Origin: an uncultured Peptococcaceae bacterium | GTDB taxonomy: Bacteria > Bacillota > Peptococcia > Peptococcales > Peptococcaceae | Direction: 5' to 3' | DNA length: 64,000 nt | Assembly: GCA_947254645.1 (NCBI GenBank) | Contig: CAMYDW010000004.1 | Location: 62,001 to 126,000, forward strand | Shown here: in pieces, positions 42,215 through 50,339 of the stretch | Numbering within the stretch: the first letter of the stretch is position 1 | Layout of the letters: each line of letters opens with the position of its first letter | Notes under the pieces: model-generated | Seen by the model: the letters and a program-made list of their open reading frames with translations, nothing else | Database searches by the model: none | What the model was told of the DNA's origin: nothing | Program-made: the position numbers and the translations under genes

Positions 42215-42351
42215 AAATTTTTCTCAAATATAACAAAAAATTTTTCTCCTCTATGTTTATAACCTGATGAGGTAGGGTATTTTAAAGGTACATCAGTTAA
42301 GATGTTATATAAAAAATAAAAGCATACTTTGAGATACATACTTTTAAGATA
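42215..42351. repeat. Two pairs of short direct repeats upstream of the aldehyde dehydrogenase gene
   Basis: AAATTTTTCTC occurs at 42215-42225 and again at 42238-42248. Closer to the gene, CATACTTTGAGATA (42323-42336) is followed at once by CATACTTTTAAGATA (42337-42351). A CTGATG/CATCAG inverted pair lies between. The region is AT-rich and holds no ORF with a ribosome binding site. Confidence 0.55.
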
Positions 42352-42369
42352 CATATAGGAGAGATGACA

Positions 42370-43854
42370 ATGAACATAGAATTAAAACCACAATATGACT
42401 TGTTTATTAATGGCGAATGGGTTGCCCCTTCCAATGGCGAATACATGGACACTTTTAACCCTGCAACAGGTGAAAAGCTTTCTACGATTGCAAATGCAAG
42501 CAATGCAGATGTTGACGCAGCAGTGCAAGCAGCACGTGATGCCTTCAACGGTGAATGGAAGAACGTTTCCCTCGAAGCACGTTCAGCCCTTCTTTTGAAG
42601 CTGGCTGATATTATTGATGAAAATGCAGAATTCTTAGCAACAGTGGAAACCATGAACAATGGGAAACCTATTCGTGAAACCGCCAATTTGGACATTCCTT
42701 ACGCAGCAGACCACTTCCGTTACTTCGCAGGAGTGATTCGTGGTGAAGAAGGCTCTGCTCAAATTTTAGAAGGTCGTTATCTCTCCCTTATCTTGAGAGA
42801 ACCTATCGGGGTGGTTGCTCAAATTATCCCTTGGAACTTCCCATTCTTAATGGCCGCTTGGAAAATCGCACCAGCCATCGCAGCAGGTGATACCATCGTC
42901 TTGAAGCCATCTTCTTCTACCTCCTTGTCTGTTCTTGAGATGGCACGTTTGTTCCAAGAAGTTCTACCAAAGGGCGTTCTTAATATTGTTACCGGCAAAG
43001 GCTCCCAATCTGGTGAATACCTCCAGCATCATCACGATATTGATAAATTGGCATTTACTGGTTCTACTGAAGTGGGGCGTCAAATCGGCATTGCAGCTGC
43101 CGAAAAATTGATTCCAGCAACCTTAGAGCTTGGTGGTAAAAGTGCCAACATCGTTTTTGCAGATGCAGACCTTGACAAAGCCATTGATGGCGCAATGCTC
43201 GGTATTTTGTTCAACCAAGGACAAGTATGCTGTGCAGGCTCAAGACTCTTTGTTCAAGAAGACATCTATGATGAATATGTGGAACGTCTTGTAAAAGCAT
43301 TCAATAACGTAAAAGTGGGCAATCCTCTTGACCCAACAACCGAAATGGGCTCTCAAATTGACAAACGTCAATTAAAGAAAATTATTGGTTATGTAGAAGG
43401 CGCAAAAATCGACGGTCTTAAAATCTTAGCTGGTGGTTCAGCTGTAGAAGGCCTTGGCGATGGCGCATTCATGCAACCAACACTCATAGAATCAAACTCC
43501 AATACCCCAGCCATCTGCCAACAAGAAGTCTTTGGACCAGTGGTTGTGCTTCAAAAGTTTAAAACTGAAGAAGAAGTCATTCGCTTGGCAAATGATTCCA
43601 ACTATGGCTTAGGTGGTGCCGTATTCTCTCAAAATATCAACCGTGCTTTTAAAATTGCAAACAGCGTTCGTACTGGACGTATGTGGGTGAATACCTACAA
43701 CCAAATTCCAGCAGGGGCACCATTTGGTGGCTATAAAGAATCTGGAATTGGTCGTGAAACCCACAAAATGATGCTTGATGCGTATAGTCAAACCAAGAAT
43801 GTTCTCATCGACCTCCAAGATGATGTCAGTGGTTTCTACAACCTTCAAAAATAA
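42370..43854 (+). CDS. NAD(P)-dependent aldehyde dehydrogenase
   Basis: 494-aa tetrameric aldehyde dehydrogenase. Catalytic Glu lies in LELGGKSANIV and catalytic Cys in GQVCCAGSRLF. IPWNFPFLMAAWKIAPAIAA, VLKPSSSTSLSVLE and FTGSTEVGRQIG form the cofactor site; the C-terminus ends in GGYKESGIGRETH. It resembles acetaldehyde/betaine-aldehyde dehydrogenases (AldA/ExaC-like); the substrate is not certain. I chose the ATG at 42370, about 8 nt after AGGAG; an ATG two codons earlier touches the ribosome binding site. Single gene with a double hairpin behind it, and its own repeat-rich upstream region. Confidence 0.9.
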   Translation: MNIELKPQYDLFINGEWVAPSNGEYMDTFNPATGEKLSTIANASNADVDAAVQAARDAFNGEWKNVSLEARSALLLKLADIIDENAEFLATVETMNNGKPIRETANLDIPYAADHFRYFAGVIRGEEGSAQILEGRYLSLILREPIGVVAQIIPWNFPFLMAAWKIAPAIAAGDTIVLKPSSSTSLSVLEMARLFQEVLPKGVLNIVTGKGSQSGEYLQHHHDIDKLAFTGSTEVGRQIGIAAAEKLIPATLELGGKSANIVFADADLDKAIDGAMLGILFNQGQVCCAGSRLFVQEDIYDEYVERLVKAFNNVKVGNPLDPTTEMGSQIDKRQLKKIIGYVEGAKIDGLKILAGGSAVEGLGDGAFMQPTLIESNSNTPAICQQEVFGPVVVLQKFKTEEEVIRLANDSNYGLGGAVFSQNINRAFKIANSVRTGRMWVNTYNQIPAGAPFGGYKESGIGRETHKMMLDAYSQTKNVLIDLQDDVSGFYNLQK

Positions 43855-43902
43855 TTAAAGATCATTAAAAATTTTTCATACACCTCAATTTATTGAACGT
43901 AA

Positions 43903-43960
43903 AAAGAAGCGAATACTGCTGCTTCTTTCTTAAAAAAGTGCACTTAGGTGCACTTTTTTT
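43903..43960 (+). terminator. Two successive hairpins, the second a strong terminator
   Basis: AAAGAAGC pairs with GCTTCTTT (43903-43928). Then AAAAAAGTGCAC and GTGCACTTTTTT form a perfect 12-bp stem around TTAG (43932-43960) with a T run. Confidence 0.92.
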
Positions 43961-44004
43961 GTGTTTATGGAGGTTTTGTCATTAATTTTCTAAACGATAA
44001 AGTC

Positions 44005-44033
44005 TTGACATTTAAAAAGGGCATTGCTATACT
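44005..44033 (+). promoter_or_regulatory. Promoter of the fatty-acid synthesis operon
   Basis: A perfect TTGACA (44005-44010), a 17-bp spacer and TATACT (44028-44033). The -10 box overlaps the first four bases of the palindrome at 44030-44070. Confidence 0.88.
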
Positions 44034-44070
44034 TCGATTTAAGTTATCAATGATAACTTAAATCGAAGTA
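44030..44070. promoter_or_regulatory. 41-bp perfect palindromic operator of the FASII operon
   Basis: Two perfectly complementary 20-bp arms (TACTTCGATTTAAGTTATCA at 44030-44049 and its reverse complement at 44051-44070) surround a single A at 44050. It covers the end of the -10 box and the expected transcription start, so a bound protein would block initiation. It cannot fold as an ordinary terminator (no T run). The TetR-family protein encoded last in the operon is the natural candidate to bind it. Confidence 0.85.
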
Positions 44071-44094
44071 AGAAAATAATTGGAGGAATTGAAT

Positions 44095-44319
44095 ATGATT
44101 TTTAAAGCAATTGCAAATTTAATCGCAGATAGACAGGAATGTGACGTGAAGGATATTAAGATGGAAAGCACCTTTCGTGATTTAGGCATTGATTCTTTGG
44201 ATACGGTGGAATTGTTGATGGAATTAGAAGATGAATTGGACATGACCATTGAGCTAGATCAAAAGGTCGATACGGTGGGCGACTTGGTTGCCTTTATTGA
44301 GAGCAAACAAAAGGACTGA
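44095..44319 (+). CDS. acpP: Acyl carrier protein
   Basis: 74-aa acidic acyl carrier protein that carries growing chains on 4'-phosphopantetheine attached to Ser34 in LGIDSLDTVELLMELED. The ATG at 44095 follows GGAGGAA; a TTG five codons earlier overlaps that site. It is the first gene of the operon, directly after the palindromic operator. No fabH precedes it, although in many Bacillota fabH or a MarR regulator gene stands here. Confidence 0.94.
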   Translation: MIFKAIANLIADRQECDVKDIKMESTFRDLGIDSLDTVELLMELEDELDMTIELDQKVDTVGDLVAFIESKQKD

Positions 44320-44322
44320 GCC

Positions 44323-45267
44323 ATGATTGAATCTCCTTTGTGTGACATCATTGGCATTCGTTATCCTATTTTTCAAGGTGGGATGGCTTGGATTGCCGAT
44401 GGAAAGTTGGCAGCAGCTGTATCAAATGGTGGTGGTTTAGGGATTATCGCTGCAGGAAATGCCCCAGCGGAAGTGGTGCGAGAAGAAATTCGAATTGCAA
44501 AGTCCCTGACAGATGAGCCTATTGGGGTGAACATCATGCTGATGAGCCCCTTTGCTAAAGATATTGCCCAATTGGTCTGTGATGAAAAGGTGCAGGTGGT
44601 TACCACAGGGGCTGGTAATCCTTCGGCGTATATGGCGCAATGGAAGGCGGCTGGGATTCATGTGATTCCAGTGGTGGCATCTATGGCAATGGCCAAGCTG
44701 ATGACACGTCTCGGGGCCACTGCCCTTATTGCAGAAGGGGGCGAAAGTGGTGGCCATGTTGGCGAGCTCTCTACCATGGTATTGGTGCCTTTGGTATGCG
44801 ACAGCACGCCTCTACCAGTGATTGCCGCTGGTGGCATTGCCGATGGGCGTGGCATGGCGGCGGCGATGATGCTTGGGGCTTGTGGGGTTCAAATGGGCAC
44901 CAGATTTTTGAGTGCCAAGGAATGCACCATTCACCCTACCTATCGTGAAAAGGTGTTGAAGGCTGGGGACCGTTGCACCATGGTCACTGGGAAGAAGCTG
45001 GGGCATCCTGTACGCAGCTTGCGTACCCCTTTTGCTCGTGATTATGAAAAAGCAGAGTTTGCTGGGACGGACGATGAAGTGCTTGAAGCCATGGGGACTG
45101 GGGCTTTGCGCAAAGCAGTCAAGGATGGCGATAAGGAAGCAGGCTGCTTCTTGGCAGGTCAAATTGCCACCATGGTGAACAAGGAAGAACCAGCAGCAGC
45201 GATTATTGTCGATGTACTCACCCATGCAGAGCGTGTGCTGAAAGGAGGGTCACAATGGGTAAAATAG
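44323..45267 (+). CDS. fabK: Enoyl-ACP reductase II (FMN-dependent)
   Basis: 314-aa FMN/NAD(P)H enoyl-ACP reductase of the 2-nitropropane-dioxygenase fold, the last step in each elongation cycle. PIFQGGMAWIADGKLAAAVS, EGGESGGHVGE and ADGRGMAAAMMLGACGVQMG are FabK signatures. FabK is not sensitive to the FabI inhibitor triclosan. It follows acpP by 3 bp and overlaps fabD by 13 bp. No fabI is present in the window. Confidence 0.94.
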   Translation: MIESPLCDIIGIRYPIFQGGMAWIADGKLAAAVSNGGGLGIIAAGNAPAEVVREEIRIAKSLTDEPIGVNIMLMSPFAKDIAQLVCDEKVQVVTTGAGNPSAYMAQWKAAGIHVIPVVASMAMAKLMTRLGATALIAEGGESGGHVGELSTMVLVPLVCDSTPLPVIAAGGIADGRGMAAAMMLGACGVQMGTRFLSAKECTIHPTYREKVLKAGDRCTMVTGKKLGHPVRSLRTPFARDYEKAEFAGTDDEVLEAMGTGALRKAVKDGDKEAGCFLAGQIATMVNKEEPAAAIIVDVLTHAERVLKGGSQWVK

Positions 45268-46169
45268 CCTTCGTTTTTCCAGGTCAAGGAACGCAATGCA
45301 CTGGCATGGGGCAAGACCTTGTGGCAGATGCTTCTGCGCACGCTGTTTTTCAGATGGCTGATTCAGTACGTCCTGAAACAAGTGCGCAGTGCTTTACAGG
45401 CGATGAAGCGACCTTGGCGATAACCTGCAATACCCAGCCCTGCTTGTTCACTGTGGAATTGGCCCTTGCAGAGGCCTTGAAGGCACGAGGTTTGGTGGCC
45501 GATTGCGTGGCAGGGTTTTCCTTAGGGGAAGTGGTTGCCTTGGCTTATGCAGAGGTCGCACCGATGGCAACGATGTTTGAGTTGATTTGTCAACGAGGGG
45601 CACTCATGCAAGAAGCCTGTGATGCCGAGCCAGCGGGTATGGTGGCAGTTTTGCGCTTGTCGAGTGATGAGGTGGTCGCCTTGGCAGCGGATTTTTCAGA
45701 GGTTTACCCAGTGAATTTTAATTGCCCTGGACAGGTGACTGTGGCAGGCACAAGAGAGGCCCTTGCAGAATTTGCCAAGGCCGTGAAGGAAAAAGGTGGA
45801 CGTGCCTTGCCACTCAAGGTCAAAGGTGGCTTTCATTCGCCGTTGATGGCAGAGGCAGGCGCGCGTTTTTATGACATTTTAAAGGATATTGATTTTCAGT
45901 TGCCACAGATGGCTGTTTATGCCAATGCCACAGCCATGCCTTATGGCGAGGAAGTGGCACCGCTTTTGGCAAAACAGTTGACCATGCCAGTGAAATGGGA
46001 GCAAAGCATTCGCCAAATGATGACGGATGGGGTGGATACCTTTATTGAAGTGGGCATGGGGGACACCTTGTCAGGAATGATAAAGCGTATCCATCCAGAG
46101 GCCCGTCTTTATCATGTGGCAACCCTTGAAGCTATTGATACAGTGTGTAAGGAGATTTTGGTATGTTAG
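45255..46169 (+). CDS. fabD: Malonyl-CoA:ACP transacylase
   Basis: 304-aa transacylase that loads malonyl groups on ACP. FPGQGTQCTGMG opens the protein, the nucleophile is Ser89 in VAGFSLGEVVA, the active-site Arg lies in CQRGALMQEA (R114) and the catalytic His in GGFHSPLM (H194). The usual GHSLGE reads GFSLGE here, with Phe in place of the first His. The start lies inside fabK with AAAGGAGG, and its end overlaps fabG by 7 bp. Confidence 0.94.
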   Translation: MGKIAFVFPGQGTQCTGMGQDLVADASAHAVFQMADSVRPETSAQCFTGDEATLAITCNTQPCLFTVELALAEALKARGLVADCVAGFSLGEVVALAYAEVAPMATMFELICQRGALMQEACDAEPAGMVAVLRLSSDEVVALAADFSEVYPVNFNCPGQVTVAGTREALAEFAKAVKEKGGRALPLKVKGGFHSPLMAEAGARFYDILKDIDFQLPQMAVYANATAMPYGEEVAPLLAKQLTMPVKWEQSIRQMMTDGVDTFIEVGMGDTLSGMIKRIHPEARLYHVATLEAIDTVCKEILVC

Positions 46170-46897
46170 AAGGAAAAATCGCAGTAGTGACAGGCGGTTC
46201 TCGTGGGATTGGTGCGGGCATCGCAAAAAAATTAGCTTCTTTGGGCGCAGACATTGCCGTGGTGTATGCAGGCAATGAAGCCAGAGCAAAAGAGGTTTGT
46301 CAAGCTTGTGAACAGGCCTATCAGGTGCGTGCACAAGCCTATCAATGTGATGTGGCAGATTTTGACGCTTGCAAAGGGGTTGTTGGACAAATCAAAAAGG
46401 ACTTGGGCAACATTCATATTCTTGTGAACAATGCAGGGATTACCAGAGATGGCTTAATGGCCTTGATGAAGGAAGCAGACTTTGATGCGGTGATGAATAC
46501 CAACCTCAAAGGCACCTTTAATATGATCAAGCATTGTACTGGTCTTTTTATTCGCAACAAAGGTGGTGCCATCATCAATTTGAGCTCCGTGGTTGGCATG
46601 GTGGGCAACGCTGGACAGGTCAATTATGCGGCGTCTAAAGCAGGGGTCATTGGTTTAACCAAGTCAGTGGCAAAGGAATTGGCAGCCAAAGGGGTTTGCT
46701 GCAATGCTGTGGCCCCAGGCTTTATTGCCACAGAAATGACTGCTGACCTGCCAAACCAAGAACAATTGGTCAGAGAACAAATTCCCCTTCAACGTGCGGG
46801 GAGTGTCGAGGATATTGCTAATGCAGTGGCATTTTTGGCAACAGCAGATTATATTACTGGCGAAGTGCTCCGTGTTGACGGCGGCATGGCAATGTAA
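46163..46897 (+). CDS. fabG: 3-oxoacyl-ACP reductase
   Basis: 244-aa NADPH-dependent short-chain reductase that reduces 3-oxoacyl-ACP. Visible are the TGGSRGIGAGIA cofactor loop, NNAGITRDGLM, the catalytic Ser in NLSSVVG, Tyr/Lys in YAASKAGV and the C-terminal ADYITGEVLRVDGGMAM. The start has AAGGAG and overlaps the fabD stop. Confidence 0.96.
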   Translation: MLEGKIAVVTGGSRGIGAGIAKKLASLGADIAVVYAGNEARAKEVCQACEQAYQVRAQAYQCDVADFDACKGVVGQIKKDLGNIHILVNNAGITRDGLMALMKEADFDAVMNTNLKGTFNMIKHCTGLFIRNKGGAIINLSSVVGMVGNAGQVNYAASKAGVIGLTKSVAKELAAKGVCCNAVAPGFIATEMTADLPNQEQLVREQIPLQRAGSVEDIANAVAFLATADYITGEVLRVDGGMAM

Positions 46898-46909
46898 TAG
46901 GAGGCATTT

Positions 46910-48151
46910 ATGGAACACAAGATACATAGAGTGGTTGTCACTGGCATGAGTGCCATTACCCCAGTGGGGTTAAATTTGACCGAAACCTGGGAAGCCTTGA
47001 TTGCTGGTCGTCACGGCATTGCGCCAATCACTGCTTTTGATACAACAGACTATAAGGCCAAACTCGCCGCTGAAGTGAAAGGTTTTGAACCACGTGATTA
47101 TATGAGCAAGGCCGAAATGCTCAAAACAGATCGCTATGCTCAATTTGCCCTTGCAGCAGCCACTCAAGCGGTAGAGGACAGTGGTGTGATGGGGCAGGTG
47201 GTACCAGAGCGCTTTGGTGTCTATTTTGGTTCTGGCATTGGTGGCATGCAGACTTTTTCCACAGAGCACGATAAATTACGCAAACGTGGTCCAGCCCGTG
47301 TGTCTCCTTACTTTGTACCGATGATGATTGCCAATATGGGCGCTGGGCTGATTGCTATGCGCTTTCAGTGCAAAAACAGCGCCTTGCCAGCAGTGACAGC
47401 CTGTGCATCAGGCTCCAATGCCATTGGTGAAGCAGTGCGTATGATTCGCCATGGCTATGCCGATGTGATGATTTCAGGTGGTGCAGAAGCGGCCATCGCT
47501 GATTGTGGTGTGGCAGGCTTTAGCAATATGCAGGCCCTCTCTGTATCAGAAAATCCTGAAGAAGCTTCTCTGCCTTTTGACAAACGTCGTGCAGGCTTTG
47601 TCATTGGCGAAGGCGGCGCCGCTCTTATTTTAGAAGCTTATGAGCATGCAGTGGCACGTGGGGCAAAAATCTACGGAGAAATTTGTGGCTATGGCTCAAC
47701 CTGCGATGCGTACCACATGACAGCGCCATTGCCAGATGCAGATGGTGGCTACCGTGCCATGAAACAAGCCTTGGAAGAGGCCAACTATCAAGGACAGGAA
47801 GCCATTTATGTGAATGCCCATGGCACTGGCACGCCACTCAATGACAGTGGCGAAACCCTCGCTATCAAAAAAGCCCTTGGTGAAGAAAAGGCCTACAGCA
47901 GTCTTGTCAGCTCTACAAAGTCTATGACAGGGCATATGCTCGGTGCGGCAGGTGCTTTAGAAGCGGTGGTTTGCTTGCAAGTGTTGAATACAAGTCTAGT
48001 GCCACCGACCATTCATCTCCTTGAGCCAGATCCAGCGTGCGATTTGAACTATGTGCCAAACGCGGCAGTATCGGCAACGGTGGACTTGGCTCTCTCCAAC
48101 TCTCTAGGCTTTGGTGGGCACAATGCCTGCTTGGCATTTCGAAAGGTGTAA
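46910..48151 (+). CDS. fabF: 3-oxoacyl-ACP synthase II
   Basis: 413-aa condensing enzyme that elongates acyl-ACP with malonyl-ACP. Its Cys-His-His triad lies in VTACASGSNAIGEA, NAHGTGTPLND and STKSMTGHMLGAAGA. VVVTGMSAITPVG is the usual start. The ribosome binding site is TAGGAGG. As the only condensing enzyme in the operon it needs a FabH or another priming route elsewhere. Confidence 0.96.
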   Translation: MEHKIHRVVVTGMSAITPVGLNLTETWEALIAGRHGIAPITAFDTTDYKAKLAAEVKGFEPRDYMSKAEMLKTDRYAQFALAAATQAVEDSGVMGQVVPERFGVYFGSGIGGMQTFSTEHDKLRKRGPARVSPYFVPMMIANMGAGLIAMRFQCKNSALPAVTACASGSNAIGEAVRMIRHGYADVMISGGAEAAIADCGVAGFSNMQALSVSENPEEASLPFDKRRAGFVIGEGGAALILEAYEHAVARGAKIYGEICGYGSTCDAYHMTAPLPDADGGYRAMKQALEEANYQGQEAIYVNAHGTGTPLNDSGETLAIKKALGEEKAYSSLVSSTKSMTGHMLGAAGALEAVVCLQVLNTSLVPPTIHLLEPDPACDLNYVPNAAVSATVDLALSNSLGFGGHNACLAFRKV

Positions 48152-48154
48152 ACG

Positions 48155-48595
48155 ATGAAAGATGTAGAAATTAGACGATACGCGGCCCTCTTACATGAAC
48201 TCAATTTAACTGCTCTTGAAATTAATGAAAGCAAGCAGATGGTGCGTTTGGAGCGTCAAGCAGAGAGCAGTGCGCCGAGTGCCAGTGAACGCATCGATAA
48301 GAGCGCTCTTATCGATGTAGCAGAAGGACCTGTGCTAAAAGAAGTCAGCAATGAAGATTGTTGTGTGACCTCGCCGATTGTGGGGGTCTTTTACACTGCG
48401 CCAGCAGAAAACGCAGCGCCCTTTGTGGCTGTGGGTGATAGTGTCAAAAAGGGACAGACCTTATGTATCATCGAAGCAATGAAGCTGATGAATGAGATTG
48501 TCGCTGAGCAAGATGGGGTGATTACCGCAGTCTGTGCAGAAAACGGCCAATTGGTGGAATTTGGCAGTCCGTTGTTTTATATCAAGGAGGCTTAA
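48155..48595 (+). CDS. accB: Biotin carboxyl carrier protein of acetyl-CoA carboxylase
   Basis: 146-aa carrier. The biotin attachment site is Lys110 in IIEAMKLMNEI; the N-terminal 25 residues form a short helix and a Ser/Ala-rich linker joins it to the biotinyl domain (about 68-146), which begins SPIVGVFYTAP. It works with AccC, AccD and AccA encoded downstream. It starts 3 bp after fabF. Confidence 0.95.
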   Translation: MKDVEIRRYAALLHELNLTALEINESKQMVRLERQAESSAPSASERIDKSALIDVAEGPVLKEVSNEDCCVTSPIVGVFYTAPAENAAPFVAVGDSVKKGQTLCIIEAMKLMNEIVAEQDGVITAVCAENGQLVEFGSPLFYIKEA

Positions 48596-48597
48596 GA

Positions 48598-49017
48598 ATG
48601 GATAGAGAAGCCATCAAAAATATTTTGCCTCATCGCGAGCCGATGCTTCTTTTGGACCAAGTGGAAAAGGTAGAGGACATGGCGATAGGGGAATATCAGG
48701 TGTGTGGGGATGAGTGGTTTTTGCAAGGTCATTTTCCAGGTCAACCAGTCATGCCAGGGGTCATTCAATGTGAAATCCTTGCCCAAACCACCTGCGTGTT
48801 GATGCAGGACTTATTAGAAAAAAATCAACTGCCTCTTTACACAGGGCTAGACAAGGTGCGTTTCCGTTCCTCAGTGGTCCCTGGGGATAGGCTGGTAACC
48901 AAATGCAGCCTGACAAGGGCCAAGCATCCTTTCTATTTTGCAAAGGGCAAAGGCTATGTGGGAGAGCGTTTATGTGTTGAAGCCGAATTTTCCTTTGCGA
49001 TTGTGGAGAAAAAATAA
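48598..49017 (+). CDS. fabZ: 3-hydroxyacyl-ACP dehydratase
   Basis: 139-aa hot-dog-fold dehydratase. Catalytic His45 lies in LQGHFPGQPVMPGV and Glu59 in IQCEILAQ; ILPHREPMLLLDQV is the usual start. The start has AAGGAGG and the stop overlaps the accC start by one base (TAATG). FabA-type isomerase activity cannot be excluded but is not suggested by the motifs. Confidence 0.95.
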   Translation: MDREAIKNILPHREPMLLLDQVEKVEDMAIGEYQVCGDEWFLQGHFPGQPVMPGVIQCEILAQTTCVLMQDLLEKNQLPLYTGLDKVRFRSSVVPGDRLVTKCSLTRAKHPFYFAKGKGYVGERLCVEAEFSFAIVEKK

Positions 49018-50339
49018 TGTTTGCTAAAATTTTAATTGCCAACCGTGGTGAAATTGCTGTTAGAATCATTCGTGCCTGCAAGGAAATGGGCATTATGTCT
49101 GTGGCCATCTATTCGATGGCCGATGCCGATGCGCTGCATGTGGCACTGGCAGATGAAAGTGTTTGCATTGGCCCTGCAGCAGCCTCAGAAAGCTATCTCG
49201 ATGAAAATCGGGTGATGAGTGCCGCTCTTGCAACAGGGGTCACGGCTATTCACCCAGGCTATGGGTTTTTATCTGAAAATGCCCACTTTGCGAGCCTGTG
49301 TCAAAAGCATGGCATTGCTTTTATTGGCCCATCAGCAGAGACAATGATGGCGTTAAGCGACAAAGCAGTCATCAAGGCACGCATGGAGGCGGCAGGCTTG
49401 CCAGTCATCAAAGGCAGTCCAGTGCTTGAGGATGTGGCAATGGCCCTTGATGAAGCGGCACGCATTGGCTATCCTGTCATGCTCAAGGCGCGCTCAGGGG
49501 GCGGCGGACGTGGTATTCGCAAGGTGGAAAATGCGGCCCAGCTCCAACAGCTCTTTCCCCTTGCTGTCGCAGAAAGCAAGGCATCCTTTAATGATGAGGC
49601 CCTTTATTTAGAAAAATGTGTGTATCCAGCACGTCATGTTGAAATGCAAATTCTTGCAGATGAAAAAGGCAATGTGCTGTGTCTTGGAGAGCGTGATTGC
49701 TCAATCCAACGCCGCCATCAAAAATTGATAGAGGAAACCCCTTCTCCAGCGGTGCATCATGACCAGCGTCAAGGGCTGACCCAAAAAGTGCGTCAAGCTG
49801 TTGCGAAGATAGGCTATGTTGGGGCAGGGACCTTGGAATTTTTGATGGATGCGCAGGGGCAATTCTGGTTTATGGAAATGAATTTGCGTTTGCAAGTGGA
49901 GCATGGCATCACTGAAATGATGACAGGCGTGGACATTGTGAAGTGGCAGATTCGTGTGGCGGCAGGGATTCCTTTGTCAATTCCCCAAGAAGCCATCGTG
50001 CTGGATGGGGTGTGTGTAGAGTGTCGCATCAATGCCCTCACCACAGGCACTGTGCAGCTGGTGCATATTCCAGGTGGGCCATTTGTCCGTTTTGATACGG
50101 CCTTGGTGCAGGGTTTGACCATCAGCCCCTTTTATGATTCCTTGGTCGGCAAGCTCATGGTCTATGCCGCTTCCAGAGAGGAGGCCATGCGCAAGCTAAA
50201 GGCGGCGCTGTGCGAATTGGTCATCGAGGGCATCGAAACAAATGTGGAGGAGCAGCTTGCCATTGTTGGCGAGTCGGCCTTTATCAACGGAAACTATGAT
50301 TTACGATTCATGGAAGGAAGAGCATCATGGCATTGTTAA
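49017..50339 (+). CDS. accC: Biotin carboxylase subunit of acetyl-CoA carboxylase
   Basis: 440-aa ATP-grasp enzyme that carboxylates biotin on AccB. It has KILIANRGEIAVRIIRACKE, the Gly-rich lid KARSGGGGRGIRKV, CSIQRRHQKLIEE and EMN...RLQVEH. The last motif reads EMNLRLQVEHGITEM, whereas most family members have EMNTR.QVEHPVTE, so two positions differ next to the intact Arg, Gln, Val, Glu and His. The start overlaps fabZ by one base, and its end overlaps accD by 13 bp. Confidence 0.95.
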   Translation: MFAKILIANRGEIAVRIIRACKEMGIMSVAIYSMADADALHVALADESVCIGPAAASESYLDENRVMSAALATGVTAIHPGYGFLSENAHFASLCQKHGIAFIGPSAETMMALSDKAVIKARMEAAGLPVIKGSPVLEDVAMALDEAARIGYPVMLKARSGGGGRGIRKVENAAQLQQLFPLAVAESKASFNDEALYLEKCVYPARHVEMQILADEKGNVLCLGERDCSIQRRHQKLIEETPSPAVHHDQRQGLTQKVRQAVAKIGYVGAGTLEFLMDAQGQFWFMEMNLRLQVEHGITEMMTGVDIVKWQIRVAAGIPLSIPQEAIVLDGVCVECRINALTTGTVQLVHIPGGPFVRFDTALVQGLTISPFYDSLVGKLMVYAASREEAMRKLKAALCELVIEGIETNVEEQLAIVGESAFINGNYDLRFMEGRASWHC

